From Suillus spraguei (Eukaryota; Basidiomycota; Agaricomycetes; Boletales; Suillaceae), in contig JABCPU010000005.1 in NCBI GenBank assembly GCA_016800925.1, forward strand, positions 1 to 64,000: a stretch of 64,000 bases of DNA, in the 5' to 3' direction. The notes below the pieces were generated by a model, which did no database searches, was not told the origin of the DNA, and saw only the letters and a list, made by a program, of their open reading frames with translations. Position 1 is the stretch's first letter; each line of letters opens with the position of its first letter. A program made the position numbers and the translations under genes. Positions 1 to 10,434 of the stretch are shown here, piece after piece.

Positions 1-1009
1 GCTGCAGAGCAATTCATCTGCAGCTCCTGCGCTGCAATCACAATCTCTCACTCCTACTCACATTGCATCTCCAATAGCTACTTCTCACTCCTGATGTTCA
101 AGTGTGTTAGGCCGGGGCGTGTCCATAAAATATGGCATCTTAGGCCCTCAAATTGATAGTAACGACCAGGTCTGGATTTGTTATCACTCCAAAACAAATC
201 ACAACTCTGACTATTACTCTCAGCATCCGTTGTGTTTGAATCAATAGATGATGCCTCGACTCCATTATCTTCACCACTGGCTGCCACTGTAAAATGTAAT
301 ACCAGAAAGGGGGCGAGACTTTCTTTGGTGCGTGTTCAAGTTTCTTCTACTAGTACTACTCTCCTTTGGCATATCTCATTCAATTGTTTGTAGACTCTTA
401 CTATTATAGCCAGTAGGGAGTAATTATAATCTAACTTGTGCTTGTGCTGACCTTCCTCTGTTCTGCAGTTTGCAAATGACCCTCCATCCATTTTACAGAC
501 GACTCTCCTCCTCAACTCAAAGTTGTTGGTGTGCTTGTGTATCTCATTGGTATTTTTTGTCGTTGGCTATGACTTGTTTCAATTGACACTGTAAAGAACC
601 CTTTTTGGATGTCCATCTGCTTGTTAATTGATTTTCATTCAAGGATTATTGTTGACTGTTCTGATCGGCTCTGCGGGATATGATGTCAAGTCAGTTGTGA
701 ATCTGGTACATATTTTTTTAGATTTCACCATCCTTCATTCTTATTAATGACTACAATCTTTTAATGACCATTAGCTCATTCCAAACCAAACAGCATGGAG
801 CCCCAGGACATAAATTTTCAAGACATAAATTGTGTATGTTATTTGAAACATACCAGATCAAAACATTGCTGATCTGCTATAGTTCAGACAGCGCACCTCC
901 CCTTACTTCCACACCTCTCCCACCTACCTCCTGCATCTACTTCTTGCGTCCTCAAAGTTCATCCTTTTTCTATGTCACACACTAGTTCTCAAGCTGACAG
1001 CCCGCCTTG
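1..1009. other. Unassigned A/T-rich sequence
   Basis: I found no convincing gene in this stretch. Short open frames exist on both strands (for example 764-985 plus and 78-287 minus), but they lack recognisable motifs. The family gene described next may begin somewhere in its right part, because a coiled-coil-like segment starts at about 1010. Confidence 0.3.
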
Positions 1010-1620
1010 TCAAGTAGCATCCTTGAAGAGGTGGCTAGCTATTTAGAGGCACAAAATGCAGAACTCCGCAAACAGCCAGTGGAAGAGAAAAGGTACGCAT
1101 GTTCATCTAGCACTGGGTCACTGTCCTGAGCCATTGATTTGATAGTGAACGGCTTCAACTTGAGGGTCGAGCGATTCGCAGACTTGTATGCCTTACCGAA
1201 TATGTCGAAGATCTCATTGCAGAGTTTGACAGATGTATGATGCTAGACACTGACTTAGATGATGACGCTAAGCTTGAACGACCTTGAGTAGGTCCTTTTT
1301 CATTTGCTGTTGCTTGTACTAATTATGACCACTAGGAATGACAGGAGGTACAGATCATACAAGAAATTAGCCAATTTGTGTCCATCTATTCGTAAGCTTG
1401 TACACCCAGTAGTCGAGAATGATGAACTCTCTTATGTATACAGCAAGGTAGGACTTGCAGACCCTTTGGCGATGAGGCTCATTGGCACTGTTTGTAGTTA
1501 AATAAAGGTGCTGAACGGAGCAAGGGCTGATAATACAACACGGCTCAAAGTCACTGTTGCCTCATTGTTACGACCATGCAAAACCGGAGATTAGCAAGAA
1601 GTCCTGGTCTTACATGGGGT
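1010..1620 (+). pseudogene. Agaricomycete repeat-family gene, 5' part (decayed)
   Basis: Coding-like segments follow one another in shifting frames. A helical stretch containing EEVASYLEAQNAELRK lies at about 1018-1093 and is followed by an intron-like gap. A segment around RLVCLTEYVEDLIAEFDR lies at 1150-1290. A third segment around NDRRYRSYKKLANLCPSIRK lies at about 1335-1500. The last, GARADNTTRLKVTVASLL, lies near 1513-1575 in a different frame. This order matches a protein of unknown function that is highly repeated in Agaricomycete genomes and often sits near transposons (recognised from memory, not by search). The gene stops where a Ty3 LTR begins at 1621 and its 3' part resumes after 3122. 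Frame changes and stops show that it is not functional. The function of the family is unknown to me. Confidence 0.5.
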
Positions 1621-2012
1621 TGTACCGGAGGGTTGTAAGTCAAAGGGGCTTGGCCTCAGCTCGTACGCTGTGCCCCTTACCCGAGTATGTGCCCTTAATT
1701 TCAGAATGAAGTCCAAGGGAGAGTTCTGGTGGAGTCCGGATGGAGGGTCCAGATGAACTCTAAGGCAGGATAGCTCGACAGAGCTCCGATGGACTTCCGG
1801 ATGAGCGCGGGAATGCGCCGGAACTATTTCCGGAAGGTAGGGAGTAATGGTAACACTACTGGAACAAGTTCCAAGTAGAACGGATGAAGGATGGACCGCT
1901 GGACAAAGTCCAGGGCAGGATAGGAGCAGAGCTCCAGAGGGAAAGATGATCCATAGATGTCAGAGGATAGGATAGGATGGATCCGAAGGACTAGGGGTCC
2001 GAAGGTCCGGAG

Positions 2013-2312
2013 CTCGGAGGAGCGGAGGAGCGGAGGAGCGGAGGAGCGGAGGAGCGGAGGAGCGGAGGAGCGGAGGAGCGGAGGAGCGGAGGAGCGGAGG
2101 AGCGGAGGAGCGGAGGAGCGGAGGAGCGGAGGAGCGGAGGAGCGGAGGAGCGGAGGAGCGGAGGAGCGGAGGAGCGGAGGAGCGGAGGAGCGGAGGAGCG
2201 GAGGAGCGGAGGAGCGGAGGAGCGGAGGAGCGGAGGAGCGGAGGAGCGGAGGAGCGGAGGAGCGGAGGAGCGGAGGAGCGGATGATTGGATGATTGGATG
2301 ATTGGATGATTG
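2013..2312. repeat. 8-bp minisatellite switching motif midway
   Basis: About 33 tandem copies of GGAGCGGA run to about 2281 and are followed directly by four copies of TGATTGGA in the same 8-bp register. Because 24 bases equal three units, the array reads open as an 8-residue peptide repeat. The resulting 114-residue open frame is an artefact of the period and not a gene. The array lies inside the solo LTR. Confidence 0.9.
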
Positions 2313-2999
2313 GATGAGTGTAGCTCTGTGGATCTTAGAGGAAGTGTTGGCTACTAGAGAGGAGTAGGTCCGGATATGGTGTAGAGATAGTATAGACTAC
2401 TCTGGACAAGGTCCGGAATAGAAACAGACAGTATAAGACTACCAAAGGTAGAGTCGGAGGTGAAACAGATGATAGACAGAGATGGATGAAGTCCGAACAG
2501 ATTATAGGACATAGGATCAAAAGCTCCGGCCTAGGGAGTAATCCCATAGGCCTGAGTTGGAAGCTTACAAGGGCCGGAGCCCAAGTGCAAGAACGGAGAC
2601 GGAGTTATATAGACATGATAACAGGATACAGAGTAATCAAAGGAATATACAGAAGTAGGAAACAATGAATCAGACTAAGGTCTGCAGGAGTTGTACTACA
2701 AGTTTATATACTGTAGGAGCATGCTGGAGGGTAAGTACGGATAGTCCGAGGCTATGTCGGAAACACATTAGTAAGTACAGCGGGACATAAGGCTATGAAC
2801 TCGGAGATGAAGCTTGTACGAAATACTTATCAAGACGGAGGCAGAGATCACCGAGAACCGGAAGCACAGAGATACCCAGAAGCCGGAGACACAGGTATAT
2901 TCTAAAAGGGGTAATGCGCAGGTGCGCGGGAATAGTTCGGATATGAACTCGGATCGGATATGGACACGGATCGGATATGGACACGGATGAATATGGATT

Positions 3000-3056
3000 G
3001 GAGTGGATGGGTGGATCAGATATGTGAACTGGAGTGGATGGGTGGATCAGATATGT
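3000..3056. repeat. Tandem duplication of a 31-bp unit in the LTR
   Basis: GGAGTGGATGGGTGGATCAG plus the next bases is repeated after 31 bp, at 3000-3026 and 3031-3056. It sits near the U3 end of the reverse LTR and adds to its excess length. Confidence 0.8.
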
Positions 3057-3129
3057 GTAGGTTGGGTGTCTGGATGTCCATGGATTGGATTTGATCTAGA
3101 CCTGAATGTACGGTATATGACACTCATGG

Positions 3130-3480
3130 TTGATGCAACAAACCCCACCTCCAAGCCCTATCATTCATGGGCAGAACAAATTAGGTCGTGGATTCAACAA
3201 CAACGCAACTGGACAGCTCCTATGCCCCATCGATTATGACTGGAATGACCCAGTGTAAGTTTTATCTTCTTCATGAGGTCTTTGCTGAATGATGTGGTAG
3301 TGTCCAAAAGGGCATCAGGGATTATCACCCTGATTATCATGTTACGGCTCAAGTGTGGGAAACTCAAAAGACCCAAAACATCGAAAATGGCCAGTAGAGC
3401 AGTGGTTGGACTTTAATGCTGCATCAACTTACATTACCACCACATCCCTTCCACATATCTTCCACCCTCAGGGCAAAGTG
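3130..3480 (+). pseudogene. Agaricomycete repeat-family gene, 3' part (decayed)
   Basis: The reading resumes right after the LTR. A segment containing GQLLCPIDYDWNDPV (3183-3254) ends at a GTAAGT donor. An intron runs to about 3300, and the next exon reads KGIRDYHPDYHVTAQVW. The pairing of a LLCP.DYDW block with a downstream RDYHPD..VTA..W block is a hallmark of the same widespread Agaricomycete repeat protein whose 5' part lies before the LTR. Frame changes around 3170 and stops after 3360 show decay. No catalytic function is known to me for this family. Confidence 0.55.
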
Positions 3481-5319
3481 TAGTATAGGTTCTTTGTGTA
3501 GTTTAACATGTATCCTATTAAAATAATATAAAATATTTGGCCTGTATCATAGGTAAAAGTGACTTCTGTGTAATATGTGTGAATTGTCACTTTTCACACA
3601 TGTTTTTTTTTCCTTTCCTTTCGCTCAGTACCTGATGGATCTTTCTGAAAATTTAAATCTATGATATGGTATATATTTTAAGGGTACCACAGGTGTCTGA
3701 TCATTAAACATCGATGTTTGAAAGGTATGGGCCCCTTATCAGCAGGAATAGCAAGCATGGGCACTACCTGAAGATTCCGGCCTATATTGAGCTGATCCTT
3801 GGCATATAACACATTTATATATGTACCAAAAATGATATATGAGCAGTGTGTATCATTTGTGTGAAATTTAAGGGAGTGAAATAAATCAAAAATGTCAAAA
3901 ATGCGATATTTGATATTTATGTTCTTGTGGAAGGATCCTATGTGTCATGGGCTAGCTATGTGATACATCTACTATAAATATACACAGAAATAGAAATCAT
4001 ACCCTAATTGAGGTCCGGTCCTCCAGGAAAAAATTTCACAGGGGGCATACCACCAGTGGAAGGGAGGTGCACCATGCAATGAGATCTTGTCCTATGGTCT
4101 TGAGCTCCTGATACACTGTTTCTACCATTTAATAGATGCTGGGAATTATTTTTAAAGATCTATTTACCTAGAATAAAATACATAGGAACACAATTTTATT
4201 TTCATGAGTGTATGCTATATCTATTGATGTATGGTGCTTCAGAAGGTCAAATAAAGATAGGAATCTCTTCACACAATGCTACAAAAACATGTTCTGAGTA
4301 TCATAGAACACTCCGCTATTCAGAGGGGCAAAAGTGCGAAAGTATTCTGTGTCCTAACCTATGTTGAATGGCCCCTGGAGGGGGAGCAGGCACATCAATG
4401 CATAGAAAAAGCGGTCAATTATATTATATTATACATGTATATACCAAACTACTACTTAGATATAAGAGGGAACCTGTTGTGGTGCAGTGGTGAAGCTGCA
4501 GTGAGGTGGGGAGGGTGTGAGAATAATTGATATTGTGGAGATTCCCAAAGTGGGCGATGTTTTGGGTGTTGTGGGCAAATTCACACGCTACGTGGCCAAA
4601 ATGTGGTATGGGAATAATCTGCGAATGTAGTAACTGAGTACCATTATGGGATCAATGTGATGCAGGCACCATTATGCATAAAGGGAAGCCTACCGAGGGT
4701 TTAGCGTCAGCCATGCATAACCAAGATGACGCTAGTTAGCCATGGTTATGCATAAATATGACAGGATAGCCTGAAATGTCTTGACACTCTGTAGACCAAA
4801 ATGCCAGCACAATACACAAAGCGCGAGTCAGCAGCAAGTCACATCATTGGAAGCAAGCTTACATGCACGCATGTTGGCAGATGGCTTGTTCAAGTTCGCC
4901 TCACACTTCTTGTCACATTCACATGAGCAAGTTTTGTGACGAGTCAGCGGTAGCGTCGACAACCGGGAGAACCTTGGACATCGCTCTCCTTAGCAATGAT
5001 CACTACACTAGCTTTACCACTGACACGAAAGTTCTACCAAGGTGCATTCATAATAGGTCAGCATCTCTATGGAAATGAATGTGAGGCAAGTCAATGCATT
5101 AAGGGTGACATTTGAACTATGGGTAAACAGGTGAATTGTAAATTCCTGCCACCTGGTATCGGCATGTTTTAAAGCACACCATCTCTTGTCACACTTTATC
5201 GGGGAGCCTAATCCTCATGCTCGATTGCAACTATCTCGTCATCGCTTTTTCGAGGGGACGTTTCATACGTGGCTAATACTAAGGTGCACGACATTACCAT
5301 CATTGAATTTGCCAGCACA
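3481..5319. other. A/T-rich intergenic region, no gene recognised
   Basis: This stretch is A/T-rich with short open frames only, the longest being 84 codons at 4276-4530 with no recognisable motif. It contains an interleaved pair of inverted repeats at 4702-4753, listed separately. I see nothing else that I can support. Confidence 0.4.
4702..4753. repeat. Interleaved inverted repeats
   Basis: TAGCGTCA (4702-4709) is the reverse complement of TGACGCTA (4727-4734). ATGCATAACCA (4713-4723) is the reverse complement of TGGTTATGCAT (4743-4753). The two arm pairs overlap, so only one hairpin, or a pseudoknot-like arrangement, could form at a time. Confidence 0.7.
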
Positions 5320-5326
5320 TATATAA
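5320..5326 (+). promoter_or_regulatory. TATA-like box of the aspartic protease gene
   Basis: TATATAA lies 37 bp upstream of the protease ATG at 5363. This is the only good TATA match in the immediate upstream region. The distance implies a very short 5' leader, so the role is likely but not certain. Confidence 0.45.
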
Positions 5327-5362
5327 TGCACCACTGAGTATGATATTGCTTTCCAGTCAGCC

Positions 5363-6864
5363 ATGTTCCCCGCTCCATTGTTAACACTTCTCCTAGTTTT
5401 GCCAATCACAGCATCGCCCGTTAAACCTGCCAATTCCCCAACCTCCGTCCCCATCACCAGGAGGCTAAATTTCTCTAATGGTACTTATAACCTCGTGGCG
5501 CACGATATAGCTCGTTTGCAGGCCCTTAGTGGTTCCAGCAAGCACGGACAACGTCGAGTTAGCGTTCCTCTGACAACCAATTGTTTTGTCTACACCATAT
5601 CAGTTAGTATCGGCAGCCCCTCCACAATCTGTGAGTTCAATACTGGAAAAATATGCGGCTGCTAATGCATTATTAAAGACAACTTGATTCTCGATAGCGG
5701 TAGCGCGAACACATGGGTTGGTGCCGGTACTCCGTACCAGGCAACCGACGACAGCGTCCGCACTGAAGAACCTGTATCGGTCGTCTACAGTTCTGACCAC
5801 CGCATGGACGGTGTGACATACAATATGATATCATAAGTTGAAATACTTACGATTATCTATAGGAATTATGTACTTCGACACCGTCACTGTCGGTCCTGGG
5901 CTCACCGTCCACAGGCAGCCGATCGGTGTTGCTGATCATGTACTGGGTTTCGCTGGTTTTGACGGTGTCCTTGGCATCGGGCCTATGGCATCGACCCAAA
6001 ACACCCTGACTCAAATGCCGGAAGCGCTGATCCCGACTGTCACTGACAACCTGGTTAAGGAAAACGTCATTCCTGCGAACATTCTTGGTGTCTTTTTCAA
6101 GCCCTACGGCGGTTCGCAGGAAAGAACCGCTGGACAACTCACCTTTGGTGGAACTGACCGTGCCTTGCACCGTGCCATTACATACACGTAAGCTACCTCA
6201 GTTCCTAGATCAATCCAGACTGATAGCAATTGTTTTGTTTCAGTCCTATCATGAACATCCCGTCGGTTGCACCGGAATTTTGGGGTTTCCATCAAAGCAT
6301 CACATACGGCAACACTGCCACCACAGTGATCTTACAAGACACCATTGGTATTGTCGATTGTGGCAATACCTTTATTTCGATTTCCACCGGTGTGTATCCA
6401 CCAGAGTGCAGCGAGTAATGATGGTCTAATTAGTGTTCGATAGAGGCCTTCCTGCTGTACACGGATATGACCGGCGCTCGATACGATCCTGAGAGTGGAC
6501 TTCACGCTATTTCCCGCAATAAGTACTCGCGCCTGGAGAACCTGAATTTCAATATTGGCGGCGTACGTCAATTCTGTTAGCACTCACACCCCTTGTTCAC
6601 CGTTTTGCGCAGACAATCTTCACTCTCACCCGTAACGCCCAAATCTGGCCTCGTGCTCTCAACCACATGATTGGAGCTCATCGTGGTAATAGGGCTTCCA
6701 TATATCTCATTGTTCGCGACATCGGCACGGGATTTCAGCAAGGGCCCTTTGACTTTGTCATTGGCTACGTATTCATCCAGCGCTTCTATACCGTGTTTGA
6801 TGCCTCCAACTCCTACATCGGTTTTGCCCAAACCCGGTTCACTCAGGACGAAACCAACTACTAA
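5363..6864 (+). CDS. Secreted A1-family (pepsin-like) aspartic protease
   Basis: This is a secreted endopeptidase with an acid pH optimum expected for the family. I read six exons: 5363-5630, 5679-5810, 5863-6187, 6244-6389, 6444-6562 and 6613-6864. They join in frame to 413 residues, a normal length. The N-terminus is a signal peptide with core LLTLLLVLPITA, followed by a propeptide. The first active-site motif is ILDSGSANTWVGA (Asp about 95, DSG instead of the usual DTG). The second is GIVDCGNTFISI (Asp about 280, DCG instead of DTG/DSG). The flap region and the C-terminal YVFIQRFYTVFD block are present. All five introns are 48-56 bp with GT..AG ends, and no frame break is seen. The family call is firm; whether the Cys-containing second motif is active is uncertain. 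Confidence 0.85.
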
Positions 6865-8277
6865 TATGGAATTGCCAAAATATACGAAAGATCGTTTTGT
6901 GACGCAAAGCAGTATATGCATTTGAAGGTTGTATGTACTATGTGGAAGTCTCATTCGTTGGTTGGGTTTATGTATGATTAGATCATGGCAATGCAAGGAC
7001 ACCCCTTCGGTCAGCTTTCTTTCTACATATATAAAGCACGAAACGCCGCCGAAGCTTTATCACATTTGCGCACGGCAATGAATCCTCAAGGCCATGGAAA
7101 TCTCACCGAAACGAATTTGGGCCCAAATGGCCGAGCGAACGAACAATCGAAGAAGAGACTAAAGAAGAATGTCAAAGTTCAAATATTCACACTGAATACC
7201 GTGACTGACTTGCGCTCTTGCTTCGCCAAACTGACTTTGAATTTTGAAATCGGCGTGTGATGTCGTGACTTACGGTTGCCTTCTGTGAAGAGATAGTGCT
7301 GATTCATTTAACCGTACATCACAGCATATAAAATTCTAGCTGAGTGATCGAACACAAGCTTCCATAGTTTTGTGAGCTTTGAGTCTTTTTTTGTCACACG
7401 CGCCACCAAAATTTCATATTTCTCATTAGAATTGCACACTGTTGTAATCGCTCGACAGTTCATCTTTTCTTTCTTGGCCGCCGATGTTGAGCTTATGTCC
7501 CATGGACCCTCCTGCGTTTCGTGTCAAGATCTGACGAGGCTCGGACTAGGGGCGAGGAATGAGTGCAACAATTCCAGATTGGGTCAAAAGACTACAGGAC
7601 AATATTCGACGGTGAGAGGTAAGGTAGATGACTTGCAAATCCAACGAACGTCACATGACTAACGTTACAAATTCGTGACAAAACTGAAAAAAACAACAAC
7701 TAATTAATGATGCAGTGAAATCAAAAATGCCTATGCTTGTAGATGTAGAATATAGTAACACATCATCGAGCGTTTTCAAATTTATCATAAGTTGCGAGAT
7801 GCAAAACAAGTGAAGTTTTTGGTGTTCTGAATAGGTTTGCAAAGCCTAAAGTGAAAGTCTGCTGTGTTGCTGCACATGCCATCCTATCTTCTGTGTAATG
7901 GGCGGCCACAAGACCAAAGGTCAAAAGTGCACCTCAGGCAGTACTTCTCGGTGCCAATAAAGGGTCTTTCAGACCCGGTTTCTATGTTATGGGAAACTGG
8001 GCTGAGAGGCCCCTTAGCTGGGAGGATCCTCCATATGTAAATAGCTACATTCTAAAAATATAACTCTACCTCGTTGCCCTCCTTTTGCACACCTCATTGC
8101 CCTCCTCCTGGTACCTTGTTGTCCTCCTTCTGCGCACCTCATTGCCCTGCATCAGGATGATCCAAAGCATCGTGTGGCTTGGACCCTCTGTACTATCTAC
8201 CATACCTCTATGCTTTTTGTGTTCTCTCACAGACTCTTTGTTGTTTATTCTCAGTTCTCCTCCTGCAAGACTTCATC
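6865..8277. other. Intergenic region, no gene recognised
   Basis: Open frames of up to 96 codons occur (6985-7260 and 7372-7662 on the plus strand), but none has a motif, a credible splice partner or a known relative that I can name. Around 8090-8150 there are short imprecise repeats of a CTCATTGCCCTCCT-like unit. Confidence 0.35.
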
Positions 8278-9355
8278 ATGCCAGTGACTCCACGTGCAGC
8301 TCAACTCACATCCTCTGGACTGGGTATGCACTTTTCCAGTCCACAGAAACTCATAGACAAACGAAAACAGGTGATAGTTGAAGTGCCAGGTCAGAAGGTC
8401 AAACAGCGCCAGCTACTTGCCAAGATGGCCTGTCTAATGGCAGGCTCAACTCAGTCTCAAGATACCTCATCTGTTCAAGATGGGCACACAGAAACTGTAG
8501 CCCTCGAGCCAGACACCGAGTCTGCTGATGCTTGGGAAGACGTGTTTCACGATTATGATGTCCTTCTGGTCACTGAATCTGCTGATAACTGTTCTCCATA
8601 TTCACAATCCACACCAAGCCGTCACACGCAACCCGATCTTATGTCCACTCGTTTGTATGACAGATGGAAATCCCTTATTCCCACTCTTGTCACGGTACAG
8701 CTTTACTACACTGCATGGACATTAGGAGCACCTCTTCAAAGGATGCACACACCAGCCTTATATTTGTGCCACTTGCATACATGCGCACAAAAACGCACTT
8801 CTGTTGTTTGTCTTTTTTTGACTGTAAGTACTCACATATATAGTGTGTTTAATTGAATAATCCAAATTGCTGTCAGATTTTGTTTCCATTGAGGTCTTGA
8901 GCTGTAGATGCACTACCCAAGCTCAAGTCCTTGTTTTTCACAGCTTATTCCCAACGGCTCCCTCACAGCCTCGCATGGCAGTGTCTGTCGAGTTACTCAC
9001 CTTTGATCGAACCCTTTTTGAATGCTCTTGTGATGCTGTCAATGCGCTTGCCTCTGCACTGCACACCCACTATGTACGATGAGGATTCTGCATCACAAAC
9101 TCAAAGGTAAGGATCCTGTCTAAACTGCATATCAACTACTCATCTTAATGTTGTAGGGCGTCGTTATCCAAGAGCCCTTCCAACAAAGCCTTGGTCAAGC
9201 CATTCAATGGTTTGACCTTCTACAAGTAGAAGTCGAACATCGGCTCGAAGTTGCTCTATCAGCATGTCGGGATCATGTAGAGGCTGAATGCTGGGAGTCT
9301 CGGTGTCTTGATAACCGAGGGTCTTGTATAAAGACTTCTTGCCAGTCCTCAATTA

Positions 9356-10434
9356 ACATGGTCTACAACTTTTCTAGTTTTTGTGGTAGATAACATGTGA
9401 GTTCTTGGGAGGCCCGCTAAACCAATCTAGTGATTAACTTAGCCAGAGCTATCTTCAGAAATCTGCTCTTGGAAAACTGAGCCTAGGGTAGACTGTCTAG
9501 GCTGGGAACTGGGTGTACGTGGATAGATTTGTCTAGGAAAGATCCTTCTAGACAATAAACTGGGTGTGAAATAGATTGGCCTAGGAATGAACCTTTTAGG
9601 CAGTAGACTTGGGCACTTGAATAGATTGGCCTAGGAATTATCCTTCATATACCTAGCTTTGAAAATAGTATAACAATGGTCTCAAGGGAATTCGTTACTT
9701 TGCACTTGGTTTAACAATGCTTCAAAGTGACTAACTTTGCAAGCCTTGAGAAATATTTACTCCTGAAATATAGTGACAAGTGGGAGATCCTATTTTTTGG
9801 GGGGGAGAATGGGCTCTCCTTTTATACATGTAGTGTGGGAAAATAGTTATGTAAGCTAATATAGAGAGAACCAATCAAAATATTCATCCAAACTCAAAAG
9901 AATAGGAATAAAAGGAAAAGGTGGAGCCATGACATCATATATGACATCATAGTGGAGCAGAATGTTCTAGAAGTGAAATGGAACTGTCCAGAATGAAGTG
10001 ACATCAGTATGATATCATTATGACATCATCATGATATCATACCCTGTGGGTACAATTTTATGAAGTGTTTGGGGTGTCAAGGCATCCTAATAGTAAGAAA
10101 TAGTAAGGGAAAAATGGAGAAGAAGAGACAAGAATAATAGTACAATGGAAACAGGTGAAACATAGGTTGTTTTTGGTAGTTTTTTGTAGGCTTTGAACTT
10201 TTCTCTATGGTTTTCTCTAGCCAAAGTGAATAAGCCAAAGGTAAGGCTATACCTAAACCTTCAATCTTCTTCTCACATCAACTAGGTCATTATGTGATTC
10301 CCATCTCACATATGACTTTTCTTCAACAATGCAGATTTGTGAATCAGCAAAAATGTCTGGAAGTGTTTTGAACCAAGGTATGGTACCAAGGTATGGGTTG
10401 ACTAGTCTGAGGGCTAAGCTAACAGACATGGTCT
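9356..10434. mobile_element. Non-coding insertion in the KDZ gene
   Basis: The KDZ reading stops at 9360 and resumes at about 10489. The extra sequence (9365-10434) is A/T-rich and non-coding. It is bounded by the 9-bp direct repeat ACATGGTCT (9356-9364 and 10426-10434). It contains a purine tract GGGGGGGAGAA near 9799-9809 and a cluster of TGACATCA-type palindromes. It could be an LTR fragment or a non-autonomous element. No clear terminal inverted repeats were found, so the class is open. Confidence 0.5.
9929..10040. promoter_or_regulatory. Cluster of TGACATCA/TGATATCA palindromic sites
   Basis: ATGACATCAT occurs at 9929-9938, 9941-9950 and 10020-10029. GTGACATCAG lies at 9999-10008, and ATGATATCAT motifs lie between and after these. 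The motif resembles a CRE/ATF bZIP half-palindrome. The clustering in a mobile insertion suggests element-borne promoter sites, which is an inference. Confidence 0.4.

Larger units (their letters stand above)
1621..3122 (-). mobile_element. Solo Ty3-type LTR, reverse orientation
   Basis: The segment begins TGTACC and ends ATATGACA. Read on the minus strand it matches the layout of the 3' LTR at 26643-27403. Both begin TGTCATATACC and end near GTACA, both have a TTTATATACTGTA TATA-like block, and both share a stretch around GGCCTCAG..CGTAC.CTGTGCCCCTT. At about 1.5 kb it is roughly twice as long as the 761-bp copy, partly through an internal minisatellite, so it is a diverged family member. 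No exact 5-bp target duplication is visible: CATGG occurs on both sides but is offset by 2-3 bases. No internal element genes accompany it, so it is called a solo LTR. Confidence 0.65.

Noticed and set aside
1957..2301. A 114-codon plus-strand open frame in the GGAGCGGA array
   Set aside because: The frame is open only because 24 bases hold three repeat units; it has no start context or conservation.
1616..3127. CATGG as a target duplication of the solo LTR
   Set aside because: It sits 3 bases from the left end and 2 bases from the right end, so it does not abut the LTR; chance cannot be excluded.
5838..6583. Alternative frames on both strands inside the aspartic protease
   Set aside because: The spliced plus-strand model explains the whole region with all family motifs.
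7510..7630. A relic of the Copia-like LTR (GAGGCTCGGACTAG shared with 52820)
   Set aside because: The match is a single 14-base word with only weak similarity beyond it.
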